A model generated the notes under the pieces. It did no database searches. It had not been told where the DNA came from and worked only from the letters and a program-made list of their open reading frames with translations. A DNA stretch of 64,000 nucleotides from GCA-003244245 sp036494005 (lineage in GTDB: Bacteria > Actinomycetota > Actinomycetes > Mycobacteriales > Pseudonocardiaceae): the NCBI GenBank assembly GCA_036494005.1, contig DASXOV010000082.1, positions 1 to 64,000 of the forward strand, in the 5' to 3' direction. This document shows positions 24,032 through 33,192 of the stretch, piece after piece. The position numbers and the translations under genes were made by a program. Every line of letters begins with the position of its first letter. Position 1 is the first letter of the stretch.

Positions 24032-25402
24032 GTGATGACACGGGTACCGGTCTTCGCGAGCAGCCCGGCGGCAGCAGCGCCACCGACGGTGCTGGGCAAC
24101 CGCGAGGAGGCCGAGGTCTACGTCGCCTCGGTCTGCTTCAAACATGGCCCGCCGAAGCTGCTCGGCGCCGAGCTCGAATGGGTGGTGCAGCACTCGGGGA
24201 ACCCCCATCGCTCGCTGGAGGTGCCGCACCTGGCTGATGTGCTCGGCGCGTACGCTCCGGCCTCTCTCGTCCCCGACAGCGATCAGACACCCCTTCCACA
24301 CGGATCCACCGTCACAGTTGAACCCGGCGGTCAGCTCGAGATCTCCAGCCCACCTTGTGCCTCGCTGACCGACCTCGTCGCCACAGTCGATGGCGATACC
24401 GCCACATTGATCGATCTACTCGATCCTGCGGGTCTGGTCCTCTCCCCATCAGGTTCTGATCCGTACCGTCCGTCCCGGCGATTGATCGACATCCCGCGCT
24501 ACGCCGCGATGGAGACCGCTTTCGACCGGGTCGGCCCGATGGGCCGGGCGATGATGTGCTCCACCGCCGCGGTGCAGGTATGTCTGGATGCGGGCACCGT
24601 CACCGACGTGGCTCAGCGCTGGGCCGCGTTGCACGATCTGGGCCCCGTGCTGCTCGCCGCGTTCGCCAACTCGCCGTGGCTGGCCGGGCGGGCCACCGGC
24701 TGGGTGTCCTCCCGGATGCAGGCCTGGTTCGCTCTGGATCCGGTACGCACTGTCCCCAGCCCGGTGCGCCCCGGCTGCGACGCGGACTGGGATCCGGCGA
24801 CGGATTGGGCCCGCCGCGCGGTGGACACCCCGCTGCTGTGTCTGCGCCGCGACGGTGTCAGCTGGGAGGTGCCCAGCGGCGTGACCTTCGCGGACTGGGT
24901 GTCCGGTGCCCTGCCCGATCCACCCAGCACCGCCGACCTGGACTATCACCTCACCACCCTGTTCCCGCCGGTCCGGCCGCACGGCCACCTCGAGGTCCGC
25001 TACCTGGACACCCAGCCTGCCGGGCAATGGCTGGTTCCGGTGGCCGTGCTGGCGGCGCTGCTGTCCGATCCCACGGTCACCTCGGCGGCCCGCGATGCCT
25101 GCGCCCCCGCGGTGGGGCGCTGGCTCGAGGCGGCCGAGCACGGCCTGCGCGACGGTGTGCTGGCCACCGCGGCGGTGGCGGTGTTCGAACTGGCCTGCCG
25201 GGCTCTGCCCGCACTGGATGCACCCGTGGGGTTGCGCAGCCTCGTGGAGGAGATCACCGAAAACCGGGTGCGCCGCGGACGCTGCCCGGCTGACGAGTTC
25301 CAGGACGCACTGCTCGGCCGCGATACCACGCGCCGAAATGGGAGCCGTACACACCGATCCCTAGGACAAACCCGAGGACAAGTCGGAGGTCAGCTGCTAT
25401 GA
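24032..25402 (+). CDS. egtA: EgtA, glutamate-cysteine ligase of ergothioneine synthesis
   Basis: 456 residues (GTG 24032, or ATG 24035 one codon later). Makes gamma-glutamylcysteine, the sulfur donor for EgtB. Family features: ELEWVV near the N-terminus, PGGQLEISSPP (the GCS2 Glu-binding block), DIPRYAAMETAFDRVGPMGRAMMCSTAAVQV and RYLDTQP. First gene of a coupled egtABCD operon: its stop overlaps the egtB ATG. The leader contains a strong hairpin pair that may control it. Confidence 0.93.
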   Translation: MMTRVPVFASSPAAAAPPTVLGNREEAEVYVASVCFKHGPPKLLGAELEWVVQHSGNPHRSLEVPHLADVLGAYAPASLVPDSDQTPLPHGSTVTVEPGGQLEISSPPCASLTDLVATVDGDTATLIDLLDPAGLVLSPSGSDPYRPSRRLIDIPRYAAMETAFDRVGPMGRAMMCSTAAVQVCLDAGTVTDVAQRWAALHDLGPVLLAAFANSPWLAGRATGWVSSRMQAWFALDPVRTVPSPVRPGCDADWDPATDWARRAVDTPLLCLRRDGVSWEVPSGVTFADWVSGALPDPPSTADLDYHLTTLFPPVRPHGHLEVRYLDTQPAGQWLVPVAVLAALLSDPTVTSAARDACAPAVGRWLEAAEHGLRDGVLATAAVAVFELACRALPALDAPVGLRSLVEEITENRVRRGRCPADEFQDALLGRDTTRRNGSRTHRSLGQTRGQVGGQLL

Positions 25403-26778
25403 GCAAGCCGATGATCGAGCTGGACACCGCCGCCTTGCGTGACCGGCTGGCCGCCGAACTGGAGCGCACCCGCGCTCGCAGCGCGGCATTGACCGACGCG
25501 GTGGACGACGGTGAGCTGGTCCGCCAGCACTCTCGGATCATGTCCCCGCTGGTGTGGGACCTCGCCCATATCGGCAACCAGGAAGAGCTGTGGCTGGTCC
25601 GGGACGTGGGTGGGAGCGATCCGGTGCGCGCCGACATCGATCACCTCTACGACGCGTTCAAGCAACCCCGGTCCGACCGGCCCGCGCTCCCGCTGCTCGA
25701 CCCCACCGAGGCCAGGCGCTATGTCGGTGAGGTGCGCAACAAGGTGCTCGACGTGCTGGAGCGCACCCCGCTGGAAGGCCGGCGGCTGGTGGAGAACGGT
25801 TTCGCCTTCGGCATGATCGTGCAGCACGAGCAGCAGCACGACGAGACCATGCTGGCGACCCACCAGCTCCGAGTGGGAACGCCCGGCCTGCGGGCCCCCA
25901 CTCCGCTGCCCGAGCGCGGGAGCGACCTGCCCGCCGAGGTGCTGATCCCCGCCGGGGAGTTCACCATGGGCACGTCGACCGAGCCGTGGGCACTGGACAA
26001 TGAGCGCCCGGCGCATCAAGCCCGGACCGGGGCCTACTGGCTGGACACCACCCCGGTGACCAATGGGGAATATCTGCGATTCGTCGCCGAGTGCGGTTAC
26101 CAGGATCCCCGGTGGTGGAGCGAGCGAGGGTGGGCGCACCGGTGCGAGGCTGCGCTGGTCGCGCCGCAATTCTGGTACCGCGACGGCGAGGCGTGGTGGC
26201 GCACCCGGTTCGGTGTCACCGAGCCGGTTCCACCCGACGAACCTGTGGTGCACGTGTGCTTCTTCGAGGCCGAGGCCTATGCGGCGTGGGCGGGCAAACG
26301 CCTGCCGACCGAGGTGGAGTGGGAGAAGGCCGCCCGGTTCGATCCCGCCACCGGGCGGTCCCGCCGTTTCCCGTGGGGTGATGGGGACCCCACCGCGGAG
26401 CGTGCCAACCTCGGGCAGCGCCACCTGCAGCCGGCCCCGGCGGGCAGCTACCCGGCGGGAGCATCCCCGCTGGACGTGTACCAGCTGATCGGTGATGTGT
26501 GGGAGTGGACGTCCTCCGGTTTCTCCGGATACCCGGGCTTCGCGCCGTTCCCGTACCGGGAGTACTCCCAGGTGTTCCTCGGCGGTGACTACCGGATGCT
26601 GCGTGGTGGCTCGTTCGGTACCGACATGGCCGCCTGCCGGGGCACCTTCCGGAACTGGGACCATCCGATCCGCAGGCAGATATTCAGCGGCTTTCGGTGT
26701 GCCCGCGATGCCGAGGCCTCAGCAGCCGGCCCCGCGGGATTCAGGCCCGCGGAACTCAGCCCCGAAGAACTCAGCTGA
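25399..26778 (+). CDS. egtB: EgtB, iron-dependent sulfoxide synthase
   Basis: 459 residues. Joins gamma-glutamylcysteine to hercynine with oxygen. The N-terminal DinB-like domain supplies the three iron-binding histidines: DLAHIGNQEELW (His 57) and the HEQQHDET motif near 142-149. The C-terminal half is a formylglycine-generating-enzyme/sulfatase-modifying fold (PAGEFTMGTS, RLPTEVEWEKAAR, WEWTSSGFSGYPGF, RGGSF, RNWDHP, GFRCAR). ATG 25399 overlaps the egtA stop. Confidence 0.95.
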   Translation: MSKPMIELDTAALRDRLAAELERTRARSAALTDAVDDGELVRQHSRIMSPLVWDLAHIGNQEELWLVRDVGGSDPVRADIDHLYDAFKQPRSDRPALPLLDPTEARRYVGEVRNKVLDVLERTPLEGRRLVENGFAFGMIVQHEQQHDETMLATHQLRVGTPGLRAPTPLPERGSDLPAEVLIPAGEFTMGTSTEPWALDNERPAHQARTGAYWLDTTPVTNGEYLRFVAECGYQDPRWWSERGWAHRCEAALVAPQFWYRDGEAWWRTRFGVTEPVPPDEPVVHVCFFEAEAYAAWAGKRLPTEVEWEKAARFDPATGRSRRFPWGDGDPTAERANLGQRHLQPAPAGSYPAGASPLDVYQLIGDVWEWTSSGFSGYPGFAPFPYREYSQVFLGGDYRMLRGGSFGTDMAACRGTFRNWDHPIRRQIFSGFRCARDAEASAAGPAGFRPAELSPEELS

Positions 26779-26796
26779 GCGCCGGTCTGCAGAGAC

Positions 26797-27573
26797 ATGT
26801 GTCGCCACCTGGCCTGGCTGGGGCCGCCGGTCGAGCTGGCCGCGCTGCTGCTGGATCCGCCGCACTCGTTGCTGCAGCAGAGCTTCGCGCCGACCGACAT
26901 GCGCGGCGGCGGAACCGTCAACGCCGACGGGTTCGGCGCGGGCTGGTATCCCGGCGACTCCGACGGGGAAGCCCGGGCGCCGATCCGATACCGGCGGGCG
27001 GTTCCGATGTGGACCGATCCGTCGTTCGCCGCGCTGGCCCGTGAGGTCCGCAGCGGTGCGGTGCTCGCTGCGGTGCGCTCGGCCACCGGGGGAATGCCGG
27101 TGGTGGAGACCGCCTGTGCCCCTTTCGCCGCCGGGCGCTGGTTGTTCAGCCATAACGGCGTGGTCAGCGGCTGGCCGCACAGCATGGCCGGGATGGCGGC
27201 CCGGCTGCCGGTCAGCGACCTGCTCACCCTCGACGCACCCACCGACTCCGCGCTGCTGTGGGCGCTGGTCCGAGCCCGCCTGATCACGGGTGAGTCACCC
27301 GGTCCCGCGCTGGCCGCTGTTGCCGCCGGGGTACTCGCCGCTGCGCCGGGATCCCGGCTGAACCTGCTGGTCACCGACGGCACCACGCTGGCGGCGACCG
27401 CGGTGCACCACGCCCTGTGGGTGCGCGCTGATGACGGCGCGGTCCTGGTCAGCTCCGAGCCCACCGATCAGACCGCCGGGTGGCAGCCGGTGCCCGAAGG
27501 CCACCTGCTCACCGCGACGCGATCCACCGTGGACGTCGCGTCGATCCCTGCAACATCTGCCGAGGAGCCATGA
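26797..27573 (+). CDS. egtC: EgtC, gamma-glutamyl hydrolase
   Basis: 258-residue class II glutamine-amidotransferase fold; Cys2 directly after the start (MCRHLAWLG) is the N-terminal nucleophile after Met removal. It cleaves the gamma-glutamyl group from the EgtB product. Other expected blocks: GGGTVNADGFGAGWY and FSHNGVVSGWP. Lies 18 bases after egtB and its stop overlaps the egtD ATG (27570-27573). Confidence 0.93.
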   Translation: MCRHLAWLGPPVELAALLLDPPHSLLQQSFAPTDMRGGGTVNADGFGAGWYPGDSDGEARAPIRYRRAVPMWTDPSFAALAREVRSGAVLAAVRSATGGMPVVETACAPFAAGRWLFSHNGVVSGWPHSMAGMAARLPVSDLLTLDAPTDSALLWALVRARLITGESPGPALAAVAAGVLAAAPGSRLNLLVTDGTTLAATAVHHALWVRADDGAVLVSSEPTDQTAGWQPVPEGHLLTATRSTVDVASIPATSAEEP

Positions 27574-28547
27574 CCGCACCTGTGCTGGAGATCCACCTGT
27601 CCGACTCCGACGCCACTGACGCGCTCCGTCACGACGTGCGCGTAGGGCTGACCGCCGACCCCAAGTGGTTGCCGCCCAAGTGGTTCTACGACGCACGGGG
27701 CAGCGACCTGTTCGAGCAGATCACCACGTTGCCCGAGTACTACCCGACCCGTACGGAACGAGAGTTGTTACGGCGCAGCGCGGGTGAGATCGCCGGACAG
27801 GCGGCTGCCGACACTCTCGTGGAGCTCGGCTCCGGATCCTCGGAGAAGACCCGGCTGTTGCTCGACGCCCTCACCGCGACCGGGTCACTGCAGCGCTTCG
27901 TGCCGCTGGACGTATCCGAGTCGGCGCTGCGTGCCGCGATGGTGGCGGTGGCCGCGGAGTACCCCAGGCTCGTGGTGCACGGGGTGGTCGGCGACTTCAC
28001 CCAGCACTTGGACCTGCTGCCCCATGAGCAGACCGGCCGCAGGCTGGTGGCTTTCCTGGGTGGCACCATCGGCAACCTGCCGCCGTCCGAACGTTCCGGA
28101 TTCTTCACCTCGCTGCGTGCCGTACTGGAACCCGGCGAGCTGCTGCTCCTCGGCGTCGGGCTGGCAACCGATCCCACGGTGCTGGTGCCTGCCTACGACG
28201 ACGCCGCAGGGGTGACCGCCGAGTTCAACCGCAACGTGCTGCATGTGCTCAACCGCGAGCTCGGGGCGGACTTCGATGTGACGGCATTCGACCACGTGGC
28301 CGTCTGGCAGCCCGAACAGGAATGGATCGAGATGCGGCTGCGGGCGCGGCGCAGCATGACCGTGCGGCTTCCCGCAGTGGACATGATCGTGCAGTTCGCC
28401 GAGGGTGAGGAGATGCTGACCGAGGTCTCCGGGAAGTTCCGGCGTGAACGGCTCACCGCGGAGCTGACCGGCTGTGGCTTCACCGCCCGGTCGTGGTGGA
28501 CCGATCCGGATGATCGGTTCGCCCTCATGCTCGCCGCAGCGGCATGA
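27570..28547 (+). CDS. egtD: EgtD, histidine N-alpha-trimethyltransferase
   Basis: 325 residues. Trimethylates histidine to hercynine, the first committed step. SAM-binding motif I VELGSGSSEKTRLLLDAL, the family block KWFYDARGSDLFEQIT upstream, and FLGGTIGNLPPSER are clear. ATG 27570 overlaps the egtC stop. No EgtE (PLP-dependent C-S lyase) gene follows; the last step must be done by an enzyme encoded elsewhere. Confidence 0.95.
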   Translation: MTAPVLEIHLSDSDATDALRHDVRVGLTADPKWLPPKWFYDARGSDLFEQITTLPEYYPTRTERELLRRSAGEIAGQAAADTLVELGSGSSEKTRLLLDALTATGSLQRFVPLDVSESALRAAMVAVAAEYPRLVVHGVVGDFTQHLDLLPHEQTGRRLVAFLGGTIGNLPPSERSGFFTSLRAVLEPGELLLLGVGLATDPTVLVPAYDDAAGVTAEFNRNVLHVLNRELGADFDVTAFDHVAVWQPEQEWIEMRLRARRSMTVRLPAVDMIVQFAEGEEMLTEVSGKFRRERLTAELTGCGFTARSWWTDPDDRFALMLAAAA

Positions 28548-28554
28548 CCGTTGA

Positions 28555-28571
28555 GCGCACGCTCTGTGCGC
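28555..28571 (+). terminator. Short hairpin after egtD
   Basis: GCGCAC (28555-28560) and GTGCGC (28566-28571) with a five-base loop, followed by an AT-rich stretch (AATATTGACAATTTTATC). It lies 8 bases after the egtD stop and could end the operon. A TTGACA (28575-28580) and an ATCAC/GTGAT dyad (28586-28600) just downstream could belong to the LacI-gene promoter. Confidence 0.45.
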
Positions 28572-28731
28572 AATATTGACAATTTTATCACCCTCTGTGA
28601 TTGTCTCCGCTGCAGGGGGAGGGGTGGAGGGTCCATTCAGCACGTGTGCTGATCATCGTCCCTGGGTGAATCGTCCCGGGGTGATCGGCGTCGTCGTGCC
28701 GCCCTGTCGCATGGGGGAAGTGGGGCTCGAC

Positions 28732-29763
28732 ATGACGCGACCTGGATCGGTGACTCTGCAGGTCGTCGCCGGCCATGCCGGGGTATCCCGGCAAACCGTG
28801 TCCAACGCGCTCAATGCGCCCGGCAAGCTGCGCCCGGACACGTTGCGCCGGGTTCAGGAGTCGATCGCTGCGTTGGGCTACCGGCCGGACCGGCACGCCC
28901 GCAGCTTGCGAACCCGCGCCGCCGGAGCGCTCGGCTACGGAATACCGCCCGGCGGCACCGGTGGTCTGGCCGACCGGTTCCTGCCCGCGCTCTGCCATGC
29001 CGTTGAGACCTCGGGTCGGGAACTGCTGTTGTTCGCCGCACCGTCGGGCCGCGACGGCCTGCCCGCCTACGCTGAACTCCTCTCCCAGGGGCTGGTCGAC
29101 GGGTTTGTGCTCTCGCACGTGGTACCCGGCGACGCCCGCCATGCCTGGCTGACCCGGCGCGGGGTGCCGTTCGCCTCGGTAGGGCGGGTCTGGGTCTCCG
29201 AGCAGCCCGGACCGTGGGTGGATGTCGACCATGCGGCCGCTACCGGCGTGGCGGTGCAGCACCTGCGGGCTCGTGGGCATCGTCGGATCGCGCTACTGGC
29301 CTGCCCCGCCGGTCCGGGCGCGATCGAGGACCGCGTCGCCGGCTGGCGGCGGGCCTGCCGGACGCTGGGGTTGTCGTACGGCGACGAACTGCTCGCCCGG
29401 ACCGCGGACGGGATCGCCGGTGGGCGGGCTGGTACCGCGCGGCTGCTCCGCGTGGCGCCCCGACCGACGGCCGTGGTCGCGGTCAGCGACGATCTGGCGC
29501 TGGGCGCGCTGCACGCGATCACCGAGCACGGTTTGCGGGCCGGCCAGGACGTCGCGGTCACCGGGGTCGGCGACACGGCGGTATGCGCGGCCGTCCGGCC
29601 CACCCTGACCACGGTCCGGTTGCCAGTGGAAGAGCTGGCCCGGCGGGCCGTCCGGCTGCTGGACCGGGCGGCGGTGCCGGTTCTGGCGGGCTCGGCGGGT
29701 GTGCTCCTGGCCCCGCACCTGGTCATCCGGGACAGCACCCCACCACCAGGCCTCACAGCGTAG
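28732..29763 (+). CDS. LacI-family transcriptional regulator
   Basis: 343 residues from ATG 28732. N-terminal HTH with hinge helix: TLQVVAGHAGVSRQTVSNALN and GYRPDRHARSLR; then a periplasmic-binding-like sensor domain (VDGFVLSHVVPG, VDVDHAAATGVAVQHLRARGHRRIALLA, AVVAVSDDLALGALHAI, TGVGDTAVC). Ligand is probably a sugar or nucleoside but is not predictable. It stands between egtD and acn and interrupts the usual acn-acnR pairing; its own target may be the nearby ATCAC/GTGAT dyad. ATG 28711 seven codons upstream is an alternative start. Confidence 0.88.
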   Translation: MTRPGSVTLQVVAGHAGVSRQTVSNALNAPGKLRPDTLRRVQESIAALGYRPDRHARSLRTRAAGALGYGIPPGGTGGLADRFLPALCHAVETSGRELLLFAAPSGRDGLPAYAELLSQGLVDGFVLSHVVPGDARHAWLTRRGVPFASVGRVWVSEQPGPWVDVDHAAATGVAVQHLRARGHRRIALLACPAGPGAIEDRVAGWRRACRTLGLSYGDELLARTADGIAGGRAGTARLLRVAPRPTAVVAVSDDLALGALHAITEHGLRAGQDVAVTGVGDTAVCAAVRPTLTTVRLPVEELARRAVRLLDRAAVPVLAGSAGVLLAPHLVIRDSTPPPGLTA

Positions 29764-29939
29764 GCGGCCGACGTGGTGGGGGTCCCCCACAGTAGCGAGC
29801 GGATGACCAGCAGCGCCGCGCTGAGGGCGGCCACGGCGAGCACCTGCCCGGGCCGGGCCGGAGAGCAGGAACGATCACGCCCGAACCTTCGGTGCCGGCC
29901 CCCGAGGTGTTCGAATCGACCCGGCCCGCGACCGCCCGG

Positions 29940-32780
29940 TCAGGCGATACGCTGGACCATCCCGCGCAGCACGTACTGCAGGATTCCGCCGTTGCGGTAG
30001 TAGTCCGCCTCGCCCGGGGTGTCGATGCGCAGTACGGCGTCGAACAGCACCGGATCCCCGCTCGTCGGTGTCGCGGTGACGTGCACCGTGCGTGGGGTGG
30101 TGCCGTTGTTGAGTTCGGTGACCCCGGTAATGTCGAAGGTCTCGGTGCCGTCCAAGCCCAGCGATGAGGCCGAATCGCCCGCTGGGAACTGTAGCGGCAG
30201 GACTCCCATCCCAATCAGGTTGGAGCGGTGAATCCGCTCGAAGGACTCGGCGATCACCGCGCGCACGCCCAGCAGCCGGGTTCCCTTGGCTGCCCAGTCC
30301 CGCGACGACCCGGAGCCGTATTCCTTACCGCCGAGCACCACCAACGGGGTACCCGCCGCCCCGTAGTGCTGAGCCGCGTCATAGATGGTGGCCTGTTCCC
30401 CGCCCGCGGTGAAGTCACGGGTGAAGCCCCCGCTGACCGGGGCGTCGGAGATCGGGTCCAGCAGCAGGTTGCGCAATCGGATGTTGGCGAACGTGCCGCG
30501 GATCATCACCTCGTGGTTGCCTCGGCGGGAGCCGTAGGAGTTGAAGTCCCTGTGCTCGACGCCCCGTTCGGCCAGATACCGGCCCGCGGGGGAGTCCGCC
30601 TTGATCGCTCCGGCCGGTGAGATGTGATCGGTGGTCACCGAGTCACCCAGCAATGCCAGCACCCGGGCTCCGGTGATGTTCTCCACCGGCTCGGGGGTGG
30701 CGGACATGCCGTCGAAATACGGTGGTTTGCGGACGTAGGTCGACGTCGGGTCCCAGGTGAAGGTCTCACCTTCCGGAGTCGGCAGGGACCGCCATCGATC
30801 ATCTCCGACGTAGACGTCGGCATAGTCCTTGGTGAACATCTCCTGGCTGATCGCGGACTCGATGACCCGCTGGATCTCCTCAGGTGAGGGCCAGATATCG
30901 GTCAGATAGACCGGGACACCTTCCTTGTCGTGGCCCAGCGGATCGGTGGCGAAGTCGAAGTCCATCGTCCCGGTCAGCGCATAGGCGATCACCAGGGGGG
31001 GCGAGGCGAGGTAGTTCATCTTCACGTCCGGATTGATCCGGCCCTCGAAGTTGCGGTTGCCCGACAACACGCTGACCACCGCGAGGTCGGCGTCGTGAAC
31101 GGCCTGCGAGATCTCCTCGCGCAGCGGCCCGGAGTTCCCGATGCAGGTGGTACAGCCGTACCCGACCAGGTGGTAGCCGAGTTTCTCCAGGTAGGGCCAG
31201 AGGCCGGCCTTCTCGTAGTAGTCGGTGACCACTTGAGATCCGGGTGCCATCGAGGTCTTCACCCATGGTTTGGTGGCCAGCCCGCGTTCCACCGCGTTGC
31301 GGGCCAGCAGCGCGGCCCCGAGCATCACCGACGGGTTGGACGTGTTGGTGCACGAGGTGATCGAGGCGATCACGACGGCGCCGTGGTCGATCTCGTAACG
31401 GGCACCCTCGGTGGCCAGCACCATGGCGGGGGAACTGGTGCGCCCGTTCAGGTCGGTCGCGGCCGAGGTGAACGGGCGCGGCTCGCCGCCCCCGTTTCCG
31501 CTGCTCACCGCGGGGGAGTCGCTGGCGGGGAAGGACTCGGAACCGGCCTCGTCCACCGTGGATCGCGCACCGGAGGCGTAGTCACCCAGGCTGTGCCGGA
31601 AGGCGCTCTTGGCGTCGGTGAGCGAGATGCGATCCTGCGGCCGCTTCGGACCGGCGATCGAAGGGACCACCGTGGACAGATCCAGTTCGAGGTACTCGGA
31701 GTAGCCGGCCTCCCGGCTCGGGTCATGCCACAGGCCCTGTTCCTTGGCGTACGTCTCGATCAGTGCGAGCTGGTGCGGGGAGCGGCCGGTGAGCCGCAGG
31801 TAGCGCAGGGTCTCATCGTCGATCGGGAAGATCGCGCAGGTAGACCCGAACTCCGGGCTCATGTTGCCGATGGTGGCCCGATTGGCCAGTGGCACACCGG
31901 CGACGCCCTCGCCGTAGAACTCGACGAATTTCCCGACCACCCCGTGGTGGCGCAGTATTTCGGTGATGGTGAGCACGACGTCGGTCGCGGTCGCCCCTGG
32001 CGGGATGGAGCCGGTCAGCTTGAAGCCCACTACCTGAGGGATCAGCATCGACACCGGCTGGCCCAGCATGGCCGCCTCGGCCTCGATGCCGCCCACACCC
32101 CAGCCCAGCACGCCCAGCCCGTTGACCATCGTGGTGTGGCTGTCGGTACCCACCACCGTGTCCGGGTAGGCCTGACCGTTTCTGGTCATCACCACGCGCG
32201 CCAGGTGCTCGATGTTGACCTGGTGCACGATGCCGGTGCCTGGGGGGACGACCTTGAACTCGGCGAATGCCCCTTGGCCCCAGCGCAGGAACTGGTAACG
32301 CTCCCGGTTGCGTCGATACTCCAGGGTGACGTTGCGCTCGAAGGCATCCGAACGGCCGAACACGTCGGTGATCACGGAGTGATCGATGACCAACTCGGTC
32401 GGAGCGAGTGGGTTGACCACTTGCGAGTCGCCGCCGAGGTCGGCGACGGCCTCGCGCATCGTGGCCAGATCGACCACGCACGGAACCCCGGTGAAGTCCT
32501 GCATGATCACCCGGGCCGGCGTGAACTGGACCTCGATGGAGGGTTCGGCCCGCGGATCCCAGTTGGCGAGCGCCCCGATGTGCCTACTCGTGACGCTCGC
32601 GCCGTCCTCGATGCGCAACAGGTTCTCCAGCAGCACCTTGAGGCTGTAGGGCAGCACGCGCCATGACGTTCCCAGCGCGTTGTCCAGCGCGGCCAGCCGG
32701 AATACCTCGTAGGAGGTATCGCCGACGACGAGAGAACCGCGGGAGCCGAGACTGTCGGCGCTGCGTGCTGCTCGGGTCAC
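29940..32780 (-). CDS. acn: Aconitate hydratase A
   Basis: 946-residue aconitase of the IRP/AcnA type, converting citrate to isocitrate in the TCA cycle with a [4Fe-4S] cluster. Cluster ligands are in SITSCTNTSNPSV and YGCTTCIGNSGP. GTDSHTTMVNGLGVLGWGVGGIEAEAAMLGQP and GSSRDWAAKG are present. Includes the actinobacterial insertion (about 440-480) before the first cysteine motif. GTG 32780 was chosen because AGGAG stands 7 bases before it; TTG 32786 is an alternative. An AcnR box lies 98 bases upstream, and the product's need for Fe-S links it to the suf operon at the left end. Confidence 0.96.
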   Translation of the reverse strand: MTRAARSADSLGSRGSLVVGDTSYEVFRLAALDNALGTSWRVLPYSLKVLLENLLRIEDGASVTSRHIGALANWDPRAEPSIEVQFTPARVIMQDFTGVPCVVDLATMREAVADLGGDSQVVNPLAPTELVIDHSVITDVFGRSDAFERNVTLEYRRNRERYQFLRWGQGAFAEFKVVPPGTGIVHQVNIEHLARVVMTRNGQAYPDTVVGTDSHTTMVNGLGVLGWGVGGIEAEAAMLGQPVSMLIPQVVGFKLTGSIPPGATATDVVLTITEILRHHGVVGKFVEFYGEGVAGVPLANRATIGNMSPEFGSTCAIFPIDDETLRYLRLTGRSPHQLALIETYAKEQGLWHDPSREAGYSEYLELDLSTVVPSIAGPKRPQDRISLTDAKSAFRHSLGDYASGARSTVDEAGSESFPASDSPAVSSGNGGGEPRPFTSAATDLNGRTSSPAMVLATEGARYEIDHGAVVIASITSCTNTSNPSVMLGAALLARNAVERGLATKPWVKTSMAPGSQVVTDYYEKAGLWPYLEKLGYHLVGYGCTTCIGNSGPLREEISQAVHDADLAVVSVLSGNRNFEGRINPDVKMNYLASPPLVIAYALTGTMDFDFATDPLGHDKEGVPVYLTDIWPSPEEIQRVIESAISQEMFTKDYADVYVGDDRWRSLPTPEGETFTWDPTSTYVRKPPYFDGMSATPEPVENITGARVLALLGDSVTTDHISPAGAIKADSPAGRYLAERGVEHRDFNSYGSRRGNHEVMIRGTFANIRLRNLLLDPISDAPVSGGFTRDFTAGGEQATIYDAAQHYGAAGTPLVVLGGKEYGSGSSRDWAAKGTRLLGVRAVIAESFERIHRSNLIGMGVLPLQFPAGDSASSLGLDGTETFDITGVTELNNGTTPRTVHVTATPTSGDPVLFDAVLRIDTPGEADYYRNGGILQYVLRGMVQRIA

Positions 32781-32877
32781 GGGCAACTCCTGTGTCGTGA
32801 CGAGGGTTGAGCGTGCAGTGACGGGGAGGAGTCTGAAGCATCCGCTGACCGGCTGCTCAGCCTGTCCTCGCCGTTAA

Positions 32878-32893
32878 CAGTACGCCCGTCCTG
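32878..32893. promoter_or_regulatory. AcnR operator upstream of acn
   Basis: CAGTACGCCCGTCCTG matches the published AcnR consensus CAGNACnnncGTACTG with a single mismatch. It is 98-113 bases upstream of the acn start; on the minus strand it contains TACTGT, which could be the -10 hexamer, so the repressor would cover the promoter. The 412-base gap 32781-33192 otherwise holds only the two divergent 5' regions; no gene was seen in it. Confidence 0.75.
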
Positions 32894-33192
32894 TATTGGA
32901 ATTCCATTGCCTGGCCTGCGGAACGGGCCGGCTCGGCGCCCGCAGGTGACCCTCGTCCTGGCTACCCGCCGGATCGAGCGGCGACGCAGCCGTGGTCGTG
33001 ACGAGCGCTGGGTACGGCGCGCTTCTCGGCTCGGGGTTGGCCGGAGACGCTCCGAAATTGACTGAGCACGGATTGTAACCATACTGACGGAGCTGACCCG
33101 TTCGTGACTTCCGCCATAGCCTGGCCCCTAGGTCAGCACACTGGACCAGTCACTGACCAGATTGTGGACGAATTACGCCGGAGGTAGCAGCC

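Noticed and set aside
29764..29939. Search for a gene or terminator between the LacI gene and acn
   Set aside because: The two genes converge; only short Arg/Pro-rich frames and no clear hairpin were found.
30930..32666. Plus-strand open frame of nearly 580 codons opposite acn
   Set aside because: Antisense shadow of aconitase; no recognisable domain and no convincing ribosome site.
32777..33082. Possible small gene in the acn-acyl-CoA ligase gap
   Set aside because: Arg/Ser-rich frame with no homologue-like features; the region holds the AcnR box and promoters.
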